A stretch of DNA of 64,000 bases from Gammaproteobacteria bacterium (GCA_016882265.1 VGVB01000002.1:1-64000), one strand, 5' to 3'. Positions 12,199-26,525 are shown, counted from the stretch's first letter. A program made the numbers and translations. Notes: generated from the letters alone by a model not told the origin.

Positions 12199-13725
12199 TC
12201 ACGCCGCCGGCGCCTCCGCCACCAGACGCTCCAGCCGCCGGTAGCCGATCGCCTCGGCGAGATGCGCGGCCGCGACGCACCCGGCGCCGTCGAGGTCGGC
12301 GATCGTGCGCGCCACGCGCAGGATGCGATGACAGGCCCGCGCCGACAGGCCGTGCCGCTGCGCGGCCGCATCGAGCAGCGCATGCTCCCGCGCGCCGATG
12401 CCGCAGCCGGCCTCGAGCCGGGCCGGGTCCAGGCCCGCGTTCAGCCCGCCGCGCTGCTCCTGCCGCGCGCGGGCCACGGCCACCCGCGCGGCCACCGCGC
12501 TGCTGTGCTCCGTGGCCACGGGCAGCTCGCGCAGCGTGCGGTAGTCGAGGCGCGGCACCGCGACCTGCAGGTCGATGCGGTCGAGCAGCGGACCGGACAG
12601 CTTGCCGAGATAGCGGCTGACCAGCGGCGGCGTGCAGCGGCAGCGCCCGCCGGGGTCGCCGGCATGGCCGCAGGGACAGGGATTCATCGCCGCGATCAAC
12701 TGGAAACGCGCCGGAAAATGCCCGCGCCAGGCCGCACGCGCGAGGTGCACAACGCCCGTCTCCAGCGGCTCGCGCAGGCCCTCGAGCACGTCGCGGCGGA
12801 ACTCGGGCAGCTCGTCAAGGAACAGCACGCCGCGGTGCGCGAGCGAGATCTCGCCGGGCGCGAGGCGCCCGCCGCCGCCGATGATCGCGGCAGCCGAGGC
12901 GCCATGGTGCGGTGCGCGGAACGGCCGGCAGCCCCAGCGCGACAGCGGCAGCGGGTCACGGCCGAGCGAGTGCAGCATGGCGACCTCGAGTGCCTCGCTG
13001 TCGGCCAGCGGCGGCAACAGCCCAGCGAAGCGCTGCGCAAGCATGCTCTTGCCGGAACCCGGTGGCCCGATCATCAGCAGGCTGTGCCCGCCGGCCGCAG
13101 CGATCTCGAGCGCGCGCTTGGCCGCCGCCTGGCCGCGGACCTCGGCAAGGTCCGGCCCAACCGAAACCGTAACACCGGCACCGGAGACGCCGCCGGCCGC
13201 GAAGCTGAGCGGATCTCCTTCCCGCAGCGCCGTCCAGACCGAGGCGAGCGAGTCGACGGGCGCGACGATGGCGCCCTCCGCGAGCCGGGCCTCGGTGGCG
13301 TTCGGCTCCGGCACGACCAGCCGGTGGCCGTCGCGGGCCGCGTGCACGGCCGTCGCGAGCATGCCACGCACCAGCCGCAGCTCTCCCGACAGCGACAGCT
13401 CACCGTAGAACTCGGTAGCAGCCGGCAGCGACCACGGCTCATCCGGTGTGGCCGCGAGAATGCCGAGAGCGATCGCGAGGTCGAAGCGGCCGCCTTCCTT
13501 CGGCAGCTCGGCCGGCGACAGATTGACGACGATGCGACCCGCCGGAAAGGTGTGGCCGCCATGCTGGATCGCGGCGCGCACGCGATCGCGGCTCTCGCGC
13601 ACGGCCGCCTCGGCGAGTCCGACGATCGCAAACTGCGGCAGCCCGCCACCGCAGAAGACCTCGACCCGCACCAGCGGTGCGTCGAGCCCGAACTGCGCCC
13701 GGGTCAGCACGATCGCAAGGCTCAC
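12199..13725 (-). CDS. comM: YifB/ComM family Mg-chelatase-like AAA+ ATPase
   Basis: MSLAIVLTRAQFGLDAPLVRVEVFCGGGLPQFAIVGLAEAAVRESRDRVRAAIQ; Walker A MIGPPGSGKSMLAQRFAGLLPPL; Cys cluster NPCPCGHAGDPGGRCRC. Confidence 0.95.
   Translation of the reverse strand: MSLAIVLTRAQFGLDAPLVRVEVFCGGGLPQFAIVGLAEAAVRESRDRVRAAIQHGGHTFPAGRIVVNLSPAELPKEGGRFDLAIALGILAATPDEPWSLPAATEFYGELSLSGELRLVRGMLATAVHAARDGHRLVVPEPNATEARLAEGAIVAPVDSLASVWTALREGDPLSFAAGGVSGAGVTVSVGPDLAEVRGQAAAKRALEIAAAGGHSLLMIGPPGSGKSMLAQRFAGLLPPLADSEALEVAMLHSLGRDPLPLSRWGCRPFRAPHHGASAAAIIGGGGRLAPGEISLAHRGVLFLDELPEFRRDVLEGLREPLETGVVHLARAAWRGHFPARFQLIAAMNPCPCGHAGDPGGRCRCTPPLVSRYLGKLSGPLLDRIDLQVAVPRLDYRTLRELPVATEHSSAVAARVAVARARQEQRGGLNAGLDPARLEAGCGIGAREHALLDAAAQRHGLSARACHRILRVARTIADLDGAGCVAAAHLAEAIGYRRLERLVAEAPAA
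13159..13182 (-). repeat. REP-like copy inside comM
   Basis: AACCGAAACCGTAACACCGGCACC: the 23-bp repeat (reverse orientation) with one extra A. Confidence 0.7.
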
Positions 13726-13777
13726 GGCCGCGCTCCGCGGTGTGCGCGGCGGGCACCGATCGGCGCCGCCCGGTGGA

Positions 13778-14032
13778 TCAGCGCGGCGTCTGGCGCGCCT
13801 CGAGCTCGGCGATGCGCCGCTCGAGCGCCTCGAGGCGCTCGCGGCTGCGGCGCAGCACCGCCGCCTGCACGTCGAACTCCTCGCGGGTCACCAGTTCGAG
13901 CTTCGCCAGCCCGCCCTGCAGCACCGCACGGAAGTTCTGTTCGAGGTCGGAGCGCAGCGCGTTCAGGCCCGGCGGGACCGCCTCCGCAAGCCGGCGGGCG
14001 AGTTCCTCGAGCGATTGCGGATCGAATTTCAT
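13778..14032 (-). CDS. ubiK: Ubiquinone biosynthesis accessory factor UbiK (YqiC/BMFP family)
   Basis: MKFDPQSLEELARRLAEAVPPGLNALRSDLEQNFRAVLQGGLAKLELVTREEFDVQAAVLRRSRERLEALERRIAELEAR. Confidence 0.88.
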   Translation of the reverse strand: MKFDPQSLEELARRLAEAVPPGLNALRSDLEQNFRAVLQGGLAKLELVTREEFDVQAAVLRRSRERLEALERRIAELEARQTPR

Positions 14033-14306
14033 GGCGCGCCTCCGTGCTGCGCGCAGCTTCGGGGCCCCGCGGCGGGACGTCAAGATCCGCCCCGCGAGCA
14101 GGCAGGCTGGCTGGCCAGCCGCCCCCTGATGGTGCAGAGCCCGGCCGCTCCGCCGCTGCCCGGCCACGTAACTCCTTGAAACTCCTCGAATCCATCGCTG
14201 GCACGGATGCTGCAGAACCAGATCGGCACGCTACCCGGAACCGGCCGTCCGCGTTCGTCGTGAATGCGGGCAGTTCCGGCACAAATCCGCAGCTCTGGAG
14301 GCACCG

Positions 14307-15632
14307 ATGACATCGACCGCACCGCGCCGCCTGGCCCCGCCCCTGCTCCTTTTTCTGACCGGCACCGCCGCCCGGGCCGCCGATGCGCCGGCTCCCGACA
14401 GCGGCGATACGGCCTGGATGATCGTCGCGACTGCGCTCGTACTGCTGATGACGATCCCGGGACTGTCCCTGTTCTACGCCGGCATGGTGCGGATGAAGAA
14501 CGCGCTGTCCGTCCTGATGCAGTGCTTCGCGATCACGGCGCTGGTCTCGGTGCTGTGGCTCGCCTACGGCTACAGCCTCGCGTTTGACACCACCGGCATG
14601 GCCGCCGGCGAGTTCGGCCGCGCCTCGATCATCGGCGGCTTCAGCAAGGCCTTCATGGCCGGCATGCGCGTGGATTCGCTGGTGGGCACGATCCCCGAGT
14701 CGGTGTTCGCGACTTTTCAGCTTACCTTCGCGATCATCACGCCGGCGCTGATCGTCGGGGCCTTCGCCGAGCGCATGAAATTCACGGCGCTGCTCGCCTT
14801 CGTCGCGTCGTGGTTCACGCTGGTATACCTGCCGATCACGCACATGGTCTGGAGCGGCGCCGGCGCGCTGTTGTGGGACCTGGGCGTGCTCGACTTCGCC
14901 GGCGGCACGGTCGTGCACATCAACGCCGGCAGCGCCGGCCTGGTGGCGGCTGTCGTGCTGGGGCGCCGGCTTGGTTACCCGGGCACGGCGATGCCGCCGC
15001 ACAGCCTGGCGCTGACCGTGATCGGCGCATCCCTGCTCTGGGTCGGCTGGTTCGGATTCAACGCCGGCAGCGCGGTCGCCGCCAACGGCACGGCCGGCAT
15101 GGCGATGCTGGTGACGCAGATGGCAACCGCCGCCGCTGCGCTCGCGTGGATGAGCACGGAATGGGCGGTCCACGGCAAACCGAGCGTGCTCGGCATCGTG
15201 ACCGGCGCGGTCGCCGGCCTGGTCGCGATCACTCCGGCCTCCGGCACGGCGGGGCCGGCCGGGGCGCTCCTGATCGGCGTGGCCGCCGGAGTCCTGTGCT
15301 TCTTCGCGGCGGCCCGTCTGAAGCGGGCTTTCGGCTACGATGACTCGCTCGACGTGTTTGGAGTGCACGCGGTCGGCGGCATCGTCGGGGCGCTGCTGAC
15401 CGGTGTCTGTGCCGGCACGCTGGGCGGCGTCGGCCTGCCCGAGGGCGTGTCGATCGGCCGGCAGGTCCTGGTACAGGCGGCGAGCGTGCTGTTCACGCTC
15501 GCCTGGAGCGGCCTGCTGAGCTTCGGCATCCTCAAACTGCTGGACCGCACGATCGGCCTGCGGGTCACCCGCGAACAGGAACTCGAGGGGCTCGATCTCG
15601 CACTGCACGATGAACGTGCCTACGATCATTGA
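14307..15632 (+). CDS. amtB: Ammonium transporter AmtB
   Basis: 441 aa; DTAWMIVATALVLLMTIPGLSLFYAGMVRMKNALSVLMQC; DFAGGTVVHINAGSAGLVAAVVLG; DVFGVHAVGGIVGALLTG. Confidence 0.96.
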   Translation: MTSTAPRRLAPPLLLFLTGTAARAADAPAPDSGDTAWMIVATALVLLMTIPGLSLFYAGMVRMKNALSVLMQCFAITALVSVLWLAYGYSLAFDTTGMAAGEFGRASIIGGFSKAFMAGMRVDSLVGTIPESVFATFQLTFAIITPALIVGAFAERMKFTALLAFVASWFTLVYLPITHMVWSGAGALLWDLGVLDFAGGTVVHINAGSAGLVAAVVLGRRLGYPGTAMPPHSLALTVIGASLLWVGWFGFNAGSAVAANGTAGMAMLVTQMATAAAALAWMSTEWAVHGKPSVLGIVTGAVAGLVAITPASGTAGPAGALLIGVAAGVLCFFAAARLKRAFGYDDSLDVFGVHAVGGIVGALLTGVCAGTLGGVGLPEGVSIGRQVLVQAASVLFTLAWSGLLSFGILKLLDRTIGLRVTREQELEGLDLALHDERAYDH

Positions 15633-16076
<444 letters not shown>

Positions 16077-16104
16077 AACAGGGCGCCGCGGCCAGGAGGT
16101 CGAG

Positions 16105-16578
16105 ATGCTGCGTACAGTGCTGGCGGGGTTGCTCATCGCGGGACTCGCGGCGGGAGCCGCCGCGGAGACGATCTACAAGTGGTCCGATGCGCGCGGGCAG
16201 ATCTACTACACCGACCTGCCGCCGCGCCAGCCGGACGCAACGGTACTGGCCGTCTACGAAAACGAAGTCATCCTCGACGAGAACGGCGAGGTGGTCGCGG
16301 ACAGCGGCGAGCCGCCAGCAGAGCCGCCGGCCACGACGACTTCCGGCCCACCGCCGGTGCCGGCCGCCACTGCCTCCGCCATGCAGGCCGACCTGCAGGA
16401 GACCCGCACCCGGTTGTGCAAAGAAGCGCAGGAGCGCTACCGGCTCTACCTCGAGTCGCAGCGCCTGTACCGCACCACGCCGGACGGTGAGCGCCAGTAC
16501 CTGACCGACGACGAACTCAACGAAGCCCGGCTCCGCGCCAGGCAGGCCGTCGACGAATACTGCGGCGCCGCACGCTGA
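16105..16578 (+). CDS. DUF4124 domain-containing protein
   Basis: Signal peptide, then ETIYKWSDARGQIYYTDLPPR. Confidence 0.8.
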   Translation: MLRTVLAGLLIAGLAAGAAAETIYKWSDARGQIYYTDLPPRQPDATVLAVYENEVILDENGEVVADSGEPPAEPPATTTSGPPPVPAATASAMQADLQETRTRLCKEAQERYRLYLESQRLYRTTPDGERQYLTDDELNEARLRARQAVDEYCGAAR

Positions 16579-16646
16579 GCGGCGGCCCCCGGCCGCAATC
16601 GGGCACAATGGATGCGCGCCGCGCCGGCGCGTGACCGTGACGCTCC

Positions 16647-17522
16647 ATGAAGGTCGGATTCGTCGGGCTTGGCGCCATGGGCCAGCACATGGCCCGCAAT
16701 CTGCTCGAGGCCGACCTGCTGGCGGGCGTCTGGAACCGCAGCCCAGGCAAGGCCGCGGCCCTACGGTGCCGGACGTTCGATTCGGTTCCGGAGCTGGCGG
16801 GCGCGTGCGAGGTCGTGGTCATCTGCGTTTCCGCCGATCCCGACGTGCTCGAAGTCATCGATGCGCTGGCTCCGGCGCTGCGCCCCGGGGCCCTCGTGAT
16901 CGACTGTTCGACGGTCTCGGCCGATACCGCCCGGCTGGCCGCCGCGCGGCTCACCGAAGCCGGGGCCGACTTCCTCGACTGCCCGGTCAGCGGCGGGGTC
17001 GAGGGGGCGCGCAGCGGCACGCTGGCGATCATGTGCGGCGGCGCTCCGGCCGTGTTCGAGCGAGCCCGGCCCGTGCTCGAGCGGATCGGCAAGACGATCG
17101 TGCTGATGGGGCCGACCGGCTCCGGCCAGGCCACCAAGGCCACCAATCAGATCCTCTGTGCCGGCGTCATCGAGGCGGTCGCCGAGGCGCTGGCCTTCGC
17201 GCAAGCCGAGGGCCTGCCGCTCGACCGGGTCATCGACATTCTCGGCAAGGGTGCGGGCTCGAGCTGGTACTTCGTGCACCGCGCACCGTACATGGCGCGC
17301 GGTGACTTCCCCGCCGGTTTCCGCGTCGCGCTGCACGACAAGGACCTGCGTATCTGCCGCGAGATGGCCGCCCGACACGGCGCAATGCTGCCGGTCATCG
17401 AATCCACGCTGGCCGACTTTGCCCGGCTGCTGGCCGCCGGCCACGGCGACGAGGACATCTCGGCCGTCTTCCGCCTGAAGTCTCCGCTGTTCGCGGCGGC
17501 GGAGCCGGCGCCAGGGGATTGA
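16647..17522 (+). CDS. NAD(P)-dependent oxidoreductase, 3-hydroxyisobutyrate dehydrogenase family
   Basis: MKVGFVGLGAMGQHMARNLLEADLLAGVWNRS; DCPVSGGVEGARSGTLAIMCGG. Confidence 0.92.
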   Translation: MKVGFVGLGAMGQHMARNLLEADLLAGVWNRSPGKAAALRCRTFDSVPELAGACEVVVICVSADPDVLEVIDALAPALRPGALVIDCSTVSADTARLAAARLTEAGADFLDCPVSGGVEGARSGTLAIMCGGAPAVFERARPVLERIGKTIVLMGPTGSGQATKATNQILCAGVIEAVAEALAFAQAEGLPLDRVIDILGKGAGSSWYFVHRAPYMARGDFPAGFRVALHDKDLRICREMAARHGAMLPVIESTLADFARLLAAGHGDEDISAVFRLKSPLFAAAEPAPGD

Positions 17523-17526
17523 GCCG

Positions 17527-18612
17527 GTGAATGCCGGGCGCCGGTCGAGGGAGGGGCGCACGGGCGCGCGGTTCTACCTGCCGGACTTTTGCGCGGCACG
17601 CAGCGTGCTGGCGGTCGTGCTGATCGCTGAGCTGGTTGCGCTGCTGCTGGCGCTCAGCCGCTACGGGCTGGGCAGCGGGCAATTGTGGCCGGGGCTGGCC
17701 GAGACTTCGCTGTTCCTGCTGTGGACCGGGCTCGGCGCGGCGGCCGTGCTGTGCGCCGCGCGCGGGGCACTGTCCCGGCTGTCCGTGGCGGCAGGCTCGG
17801 CGCTCGCACTGGCACTGCTGCTCGGCGCCACCGCGCTGGTCTCGGAGGGCGCGTGGTAGTTCTACGCCGCGACCGCGCGCATGTTCGGCTACGAGCCGCG
17901 CGCGCTCGGCGCCGATCACGCGGTGTTCCTGCTGCGTAACCTGACGATCGGAGCGATTGCCGGCGGCCTGGCCCTGCGTTACTTCTATGTCACACAGCAG
18001 TGGCGCCGTAACGTCGAGGCCGAGGCGCAGAGCCGCGTGCGCGCACTGCAGGCGCGGATCCGCCCGCATTTCCTCTTCAACAGCATGAACACGATCGCCG
18101 CGCTGACCCGCAGCGACCCGCGCGGCGCGGAGCAGGCCATCGCCGATCTCGCCGACCTGTTCCGCGCCTCGCTGCGCGAGCGCGGCGAACGCATCCCGCT
18201 CGGCGACGAAATCGAGATCGCGCGCGCCTACGAGCGCGTCGAGCGCCTGCGCCTCGGGGCACGGCTGCAAGTGGACTGGCAGGTGGACGCAGTCCCGGCC
18301 ACCACGCTGGTGCCGGCGCTGATCCTGCAGCCGCTGCTCGAGAACGCCGTGTACCACGGCATCGAGCCGCTGCCCGGCGGCGGCACGATCCGCGTGGCCG
18401 GCCGACTCGACGGCCGGCGCGTCGTGCTGACGATCGACAACCCGGTCGCAATGGCAGCGGGCGCGCACCGCACCGGCCATCAGATCGGACTCGACAACGT
18501 GCGCCAGCGCCTCGAGCTGATGTTCCGGGGCGAGGCGAACCTCGAGGTTCTCGAAGCGCCGGAGCGATTCATCGTGACGCTGCGCTTCCCGGTCACCGCG
18601 GCGGCCCCGTGA
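17527..18612 (+). pseudogene. AlgZ/LytS-type sensor histidine kinase interrupted by one in-frame TAG
   Basis: 17527-17859 encodes the membrane part and ends ...ATALVSEGAW*. The same frame continues FYAATARMFGYEPRALG...RALQARIRPHFLFNSMNTIAAL...LLENAVYHGIEPLPGGG. The offset between the two ORFs is a multiple of 3. Confidence 0.8.
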
Positions 18613-19373
18613 GCCTGCGACTGCTGATCGTCGACGACGAACCGCTGGCGCGTGAGCGCCTGGCCGCGCTGGTCGCCGAACTGCCCGGGGCGGAACTGGC
18701 CGGTACTGCCGCCACCGGCGAAGAAGCACTGCTGCAGGCCGGCCGGCTGCGCCCCGATGTCGTGCTGCTGGACATCCGCATGCCCGGCATGGGCGGACTC
18801 GAAGCCGCGCATCACCTGGCGCGGCTGCCGGAGCCGCCGGCCGTAATCTTCACAACCGCTTACGACGAGCACGCACTCGCCGCCTTCGAGGCGCAGGCCG
18901 CAGGCTACCTGTTGAAACCGGTGCGCCCGGAGCGCCTGCGCGCCGCGCTCGAACGCGCGCGCCGGCTCACGCGCGCCCAGCTTGCCGGCATCGGCGGCGC
19001 GGTCGATCCCGCGGCCGGCACCCCGGCAGCGTCCGGCGGCCGACGCAGCCGCATCGCCGTGCGCTTGCGCGACGAGCTGCGGCTGATACCGCTGGCCGAG
19101 ATCCTGTGCTTCGTCGCCGACCAGAAGTACACACGGCTGCGTCACGCCGGCGGCGAGTATCTGATCGAGGAACCGCTGAAGGCGCTCGAGGACGAGTTCG
19201 CGCCGGACTTCGTCCGCGTGCACCGCAACGCGCTGGTCGCGCTCACGCAGGTCGAAGGTCTCGAGCGCGACGCCAGCGGCCACCTGCTGGTGCGCCTGCG
19301 CCACGGCGCCGGCACGCTCGCGGTCAGCCGGCGCATGGCTGGCGAAGTGCAGCGGCGGTTGCTGGGACTGTAA
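18609..19373 (+). CDS. algR: LytTR-family response regulator (AlgR-like)
   Basis: MSLRLLIVDDEPLARERLAALVAELPGAELAG; LLDIRMPGMGGLEAA; LytTR DQKYTRLRHAGGEYLIEEPLKALE. Confidence 0.9.
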   Translation: MSLRLLIVDDEPLARERLAALVAELPGAELAGTAATGEEALLQAGRLRPDVVLLDIRMPGMGGLEAAHHLARLPEPPAVIFTTAYDEHALAAFEAQAAGYLLKPVRPERLRAALERARRLTRAQLAGIGGAVDPAAGTPAASGGRRSRIAVRLRDELRLIPLAEILCFVADQKYTRLRHAGGEYLIEEPLKALEDEFAPDFVRVHRNALVALTQVEGLERDASGHLLVRLRHGAGTLAVSRRMAGEVQRRLLGL

Positions 19374-19385
19374 TCCGGCTTTCGG

Positions 19386-20527
19386 TCAGGATGCAGCTCG
19401 CGGCGTGGCACCACCATCGCGCACGCGCTGCCAGAACAGCCAGGCGAACGCGCCGGTACCGGCCAGCAGCAGCAGGAACACGGCCAGCCCGCCGACGATG
19501 GGCAGCCAGGCCACCAGCCGCAACGCCAGCACCGCGAGCAGCAGCGCCAGCAGGCGCCAGCCGGTGCCGCCGGCTCGCGCCGGGGCCAGGCGCGCGAGCG
19601 CGGTGTCGCCGACGAACAGCGCCGCCGTGGCCATGCCGAGCAGCAGGGTCAGCAGCAGCGCGAACAACACCAGCAGCCCCAGCGGCACGCCGATGATCGT
19701 CACGATCAGCAGCAGCGCCGTGAGCGGCAGCCCGACGAGCAGCGCGAGGCCCAGCAGCCCGGAGGACAGCGGTTCACTCTGCAGCCGGCCGGCCGGTCGC
19801 GGCGCGGCTGAAATGCGGCGCCAGCAGCACCAGCAGCACGCCGAACAGCAGCGCACCGCCGAGCAGCGGCTGGTGCTCACGGTCGTGCCGGTCGAAACGA
19901 CCGGCCCAAGCGGTGGCGGCCGCCGCGCAGCTCCCGCAGCCCGCCGGTGATTTCCGCGCCAGGGGCGATCTCCGGGGCGGTGGCCCCGCGATAGCGCAGT
20001 TCGCCGTGGATCCGCGCCTCCGGACCGATGTGGACGCCCTCGCCCGCCACCGTCACATCGCCGTGGACCGTACCGTTGAGGCTCACGGAGTCGCCGTAGG
20101 CGCGCAGATCACCGGCGACAGTACCTTCGAACTCGACGCTGCCGCCGGCCAGTGCCGCGTCGCCATCCACCCGGGCCTCGCGGCCGACGCGGACCCGGCC
20201 ACCCGCCGCGCGCAGGTCGTCCCCCACTTGGCCATCGATGCGGATTTCGCCGCCAGCGGCATGCAGCCTGCGGCCCACCGGTCCACGGACCTCGACCGCA
20301 CCGCCCGCAATCCACGCATTCCGCGCGACGCCGGCGTCCAGGTGAATGCGGCCGCCGGCCAGAAAGGCGCTGCCGTCCACGTCCTCGTCGAGCTCGACGA
20401 CGGCACCCGCGATGAAGCGGTTGCTGCCGATTGAGGCCCGGGCCTCGTCCGCAGACTCCGCCGCCGCCAATCGGCCTGCCGCCAGGGCGGCGAGGACCAG
20501 AAGACCCGTGATGCACAGCCTGCTCAT
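19386..20527 (-). pseudogene. Bactofilin-like/polymer-forming protein with C-terminal membrane domain, disrupted by two +1 frameshifts
   Basis: Frame A: MSRLCITGLLVLAALAAGRLAAAESADEARASIGSNRFIAGAVVELDEDVDGSAFLAGGRIHLDAGVARNAWIAGG...; frame B: RFDRHDREHQPLLGGALLFGVLLVLLAPHFSRAATGR; frame C: RLQSEPLSSGLLGLALLVGLPLTALLLIVTIIGVPLGLL. Removing 1 nt near 19900 and 1 nt near 19790 gives one 379-aa frame. Confidence 0.7.
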
Positions 20528-20624
20528 CGTGTGTCCCCTGCTGCTCGATCGGCGCATCCTAGTCCTGCCGCGGCCGAAAAGCAGCAGGCGCGGATGGCGT
20601 ACCCGCGCATGGCAGAATGCCGGC

Positions 20625-21560
20625 ATGTCCAGGCTCATCCGCATCGCGACGCGGCGCAGCCGGCTGGCGCTGTGGCAGGCCGGGCACGTGGCCGAGCGCC
20701 TGCGCGCCCTGCATCCCGGCAGCGAAGTGCGGCTGGTGCCGATCGTCACCGCAGGGGACCGCATCCTCGACCGATCGCTGGCGGCAATCGGCGGCAAGGG
20801 CCTGTTCATCAAGGAACTCGAACAGGCGATGCTGGCCGGCGCGGCCGAGCTCGCCGTGCATTCGATGAAGGACGTGCCCGCAGCCCTGCCCGCGGGATTC
20901 ACGATCGCCGCGATCCTCGAGCGCGCCGACCCACGCGATGCCTTCGTGTCAGACCGGCATGGCAGTTTCGCCGACCTGCCGCCCGACGCGCGGGTCGGCA
21001 CTTCCAGCCTGCGCCGCCAGTGCCAGCTCCTGAACCGGCGGCCAGACCTGCGCATCCTGCCGCTGCGCGGCAACGTCGAGACCCGGCTCGCCAGGCTTCA
21101 GTCGGAGGGCCTCGATGCGATCATCCTGGCCGCGGCCGGACTGGATCGGCTGGGGCTCGGGGCGCGCATCCGCGAACGTCTCGCGACCGGGATTTCGCTG
21201 CCCGCGGTCGGTCAGGCGGCCATCGGCATCGAGTGCCGCGATGCTGACGCCGGCACGGCGGCGCTGCTGGCGCCGCTCGACCACGCGCCGACGCGTTCCT
21301 GCGTCGAGGCCGAGCGGGCGTTCGCGTTGCGCCTCGGCGGCAGTTGTCAGTCGCCGGTCGCGGCCTTTGCGGAGCTGCAGGGAACGACACTGCGGCTGCG
21401 TGGCCTCGTCGGGGCTCCTGACGGCAGCAACGTTTTCGCGGACAGCGAGGCGCGGCCGGCCGGTGCGCCCGGGGATATCGGCATCGCGCTGGCGGAGCGG
21501 CTGCTGGCCGCCGGCGCCGGGCCATTGCTGGAGACGTTGCGGCACGGCGGGAGCCCGTGA
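20625..21560 (+). CDS. hemC: Hydroxymethylbilane synthase
   Basis: MSRLIRIATRRSRLALWQAGHVAERL; GGKGLFIKELEQAML; HSMKDVPAALPAGF; GSCQSPVAAFA. Confidence 0.96.
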   Translation: MSRLIRIATRRSRLALWQAGHVAERLRALHPGSEVRLVPIVTAGDRILDRSLAAIGGKGLFIKELEQAMLAGAAELAVHSMKDVPAALPAGFTIAAILERADPRDAFVSDRHGSFADLPPDARVGTSSLRRQCQLLNRRPDLRILPLRGNVETRLARLQSEGLDAIILAAAGLDRLGLGARIRERLATGISLPAVGQAAIGIECRDADAGTAALLAPLDHAPTRSCVEAERAFALRLGGSCQSPVAAFAELQGTTLRLRGLVGAPDGSNVFADSEARPAGAPGDIGIALAERLLAAGAGPLLETLRHGGSP

Positions 21561-21561
21561 C

Positions 21562-22341
21562 GTGGGCGCGCTCAGCGGCATCGGTGTGCTGGTCACCCGC
21601 CCCGAACGCCAGGCCGGGCCGCTCTGCCGGCTGATCGAGGACGAGGGCGGCACTGCGCTGCGCTATCCGGCCATCGTGATCCAGGGACGCGCGGATCGCG
21701 CCGCGGTCGGGGCCGTGGACGACTACGATCTCGTGGTCTTCGTCAGCGCGAACGCGGTGCGCTTCGGGGCCGCACTGCTCGGCCCGCCGCGTGCGCTGCG
21801 CCTCGCGGCGATCGGGCCGGCGACCGCCGCGGCGCTCGAGGCCGCCGGCCATCACGTCGCACTGCGGCCGCCGGGGCGCGCTGACTCGGAAGCGCTGCTC
21901 GCGCTGCCCGAGCTTGCGCAGATGGATGGCCAGCGCGTGCTGATCGTGCGCGGCGCAGGCGGCCGCGAATTGCTGGCCGACGAACTAGCCCGGCGCGGCG
22001 CCAGCGTGTGCTATGCGGACGTCTACGCGCGCGCACCGGCACAGCCGGCGCCGGAGCTGCAGGCCGCCATCGGCGAACGCTGGCAGCAAGGCGGCGTTCA
22101 GGTGTACACGGCGACCAGCGTCGCCCTGCTCGAGGCGCTGCTCAGCATCCTGCCGGCGCTGTGCCGCGAGCGCATCGACACGACGGCCCTGCTGACCGGC
22201 GCGCCGCGCGTCGTCGACGCCGCGCGCCGCCTGGGCCTGCGCTCGCCGGTGCTCCTCGCTGAGGCGATGGACGATGCCGCGCTCGTCGCGGCGCTCCGGT
22301 GCCGGTGTTACGGTTCGGTTGCTGGGCCGCCGGGCGCCTGA
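21562..22341 (+). CDS. hemD: Uroporphyrinogen-III synthase
   Basis: GTG start; VGALSGIGVLVTRPERQAGPLCRLIEDEGGTALRYPAIVI; follows hemC. The C-terminal residues fall in a repeat. Confidence 0.88.
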   Translation: MGALSGIGVLVTRPERQAGPLCRLIEDEGGTALRYPAIVIQGRADRAAVGAVDDYDLVVFVSANAVRFGAALLGPPRALRLAAIGPATAAALEAAGHHVALRPPGRADSEALLALPELAQMDGQRVLIVRGAGGRELLADELARRGASVCYADVYARAPAQPAPELQAAIGERWQQGGVQVYTATSVALLEALLSILPALCRERIDTTALLTGAPRVVDAARRLGLRSPVLLAEAMDDAALVAALRCRCYGSVAGPPGA

Positions 22342-22368
22342 CCGGAACCGAACCGTAACACCGGCACC
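22298..22368. repeat. REPIN-like perfect 23-bp inverted pair
   Basis: GGTGCCGGTGTTACGGTTCGGTT (22298-22320) and AACCGAACCGTAACACCGGCACC (22346-22368), exact reverse complements, 25-nt spacer. Confidence 0.92.
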
Positions 22369-22374
22369 AGGATC

Positions 22375-26525
<4,151 letters not shown>

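Noticed and set aside
12010-14310. 766-aa plus-strand ORF
   Set aside because: Antisense to comM and ubiK; Arg/Ala-rich composition without family features.
13722-15629. 635-aa minus-strand ORF
   Set aside because: Antisense to amtB; His/Asp/Arg-rich shadow frame.
19386-20527. Programmed frameshifting in the bactofilin-like gene
   Set aside because: Two independent +1 events are needed and no typical slippery site or stimulatory structure is evident; mutation or sequencing error is simpler.
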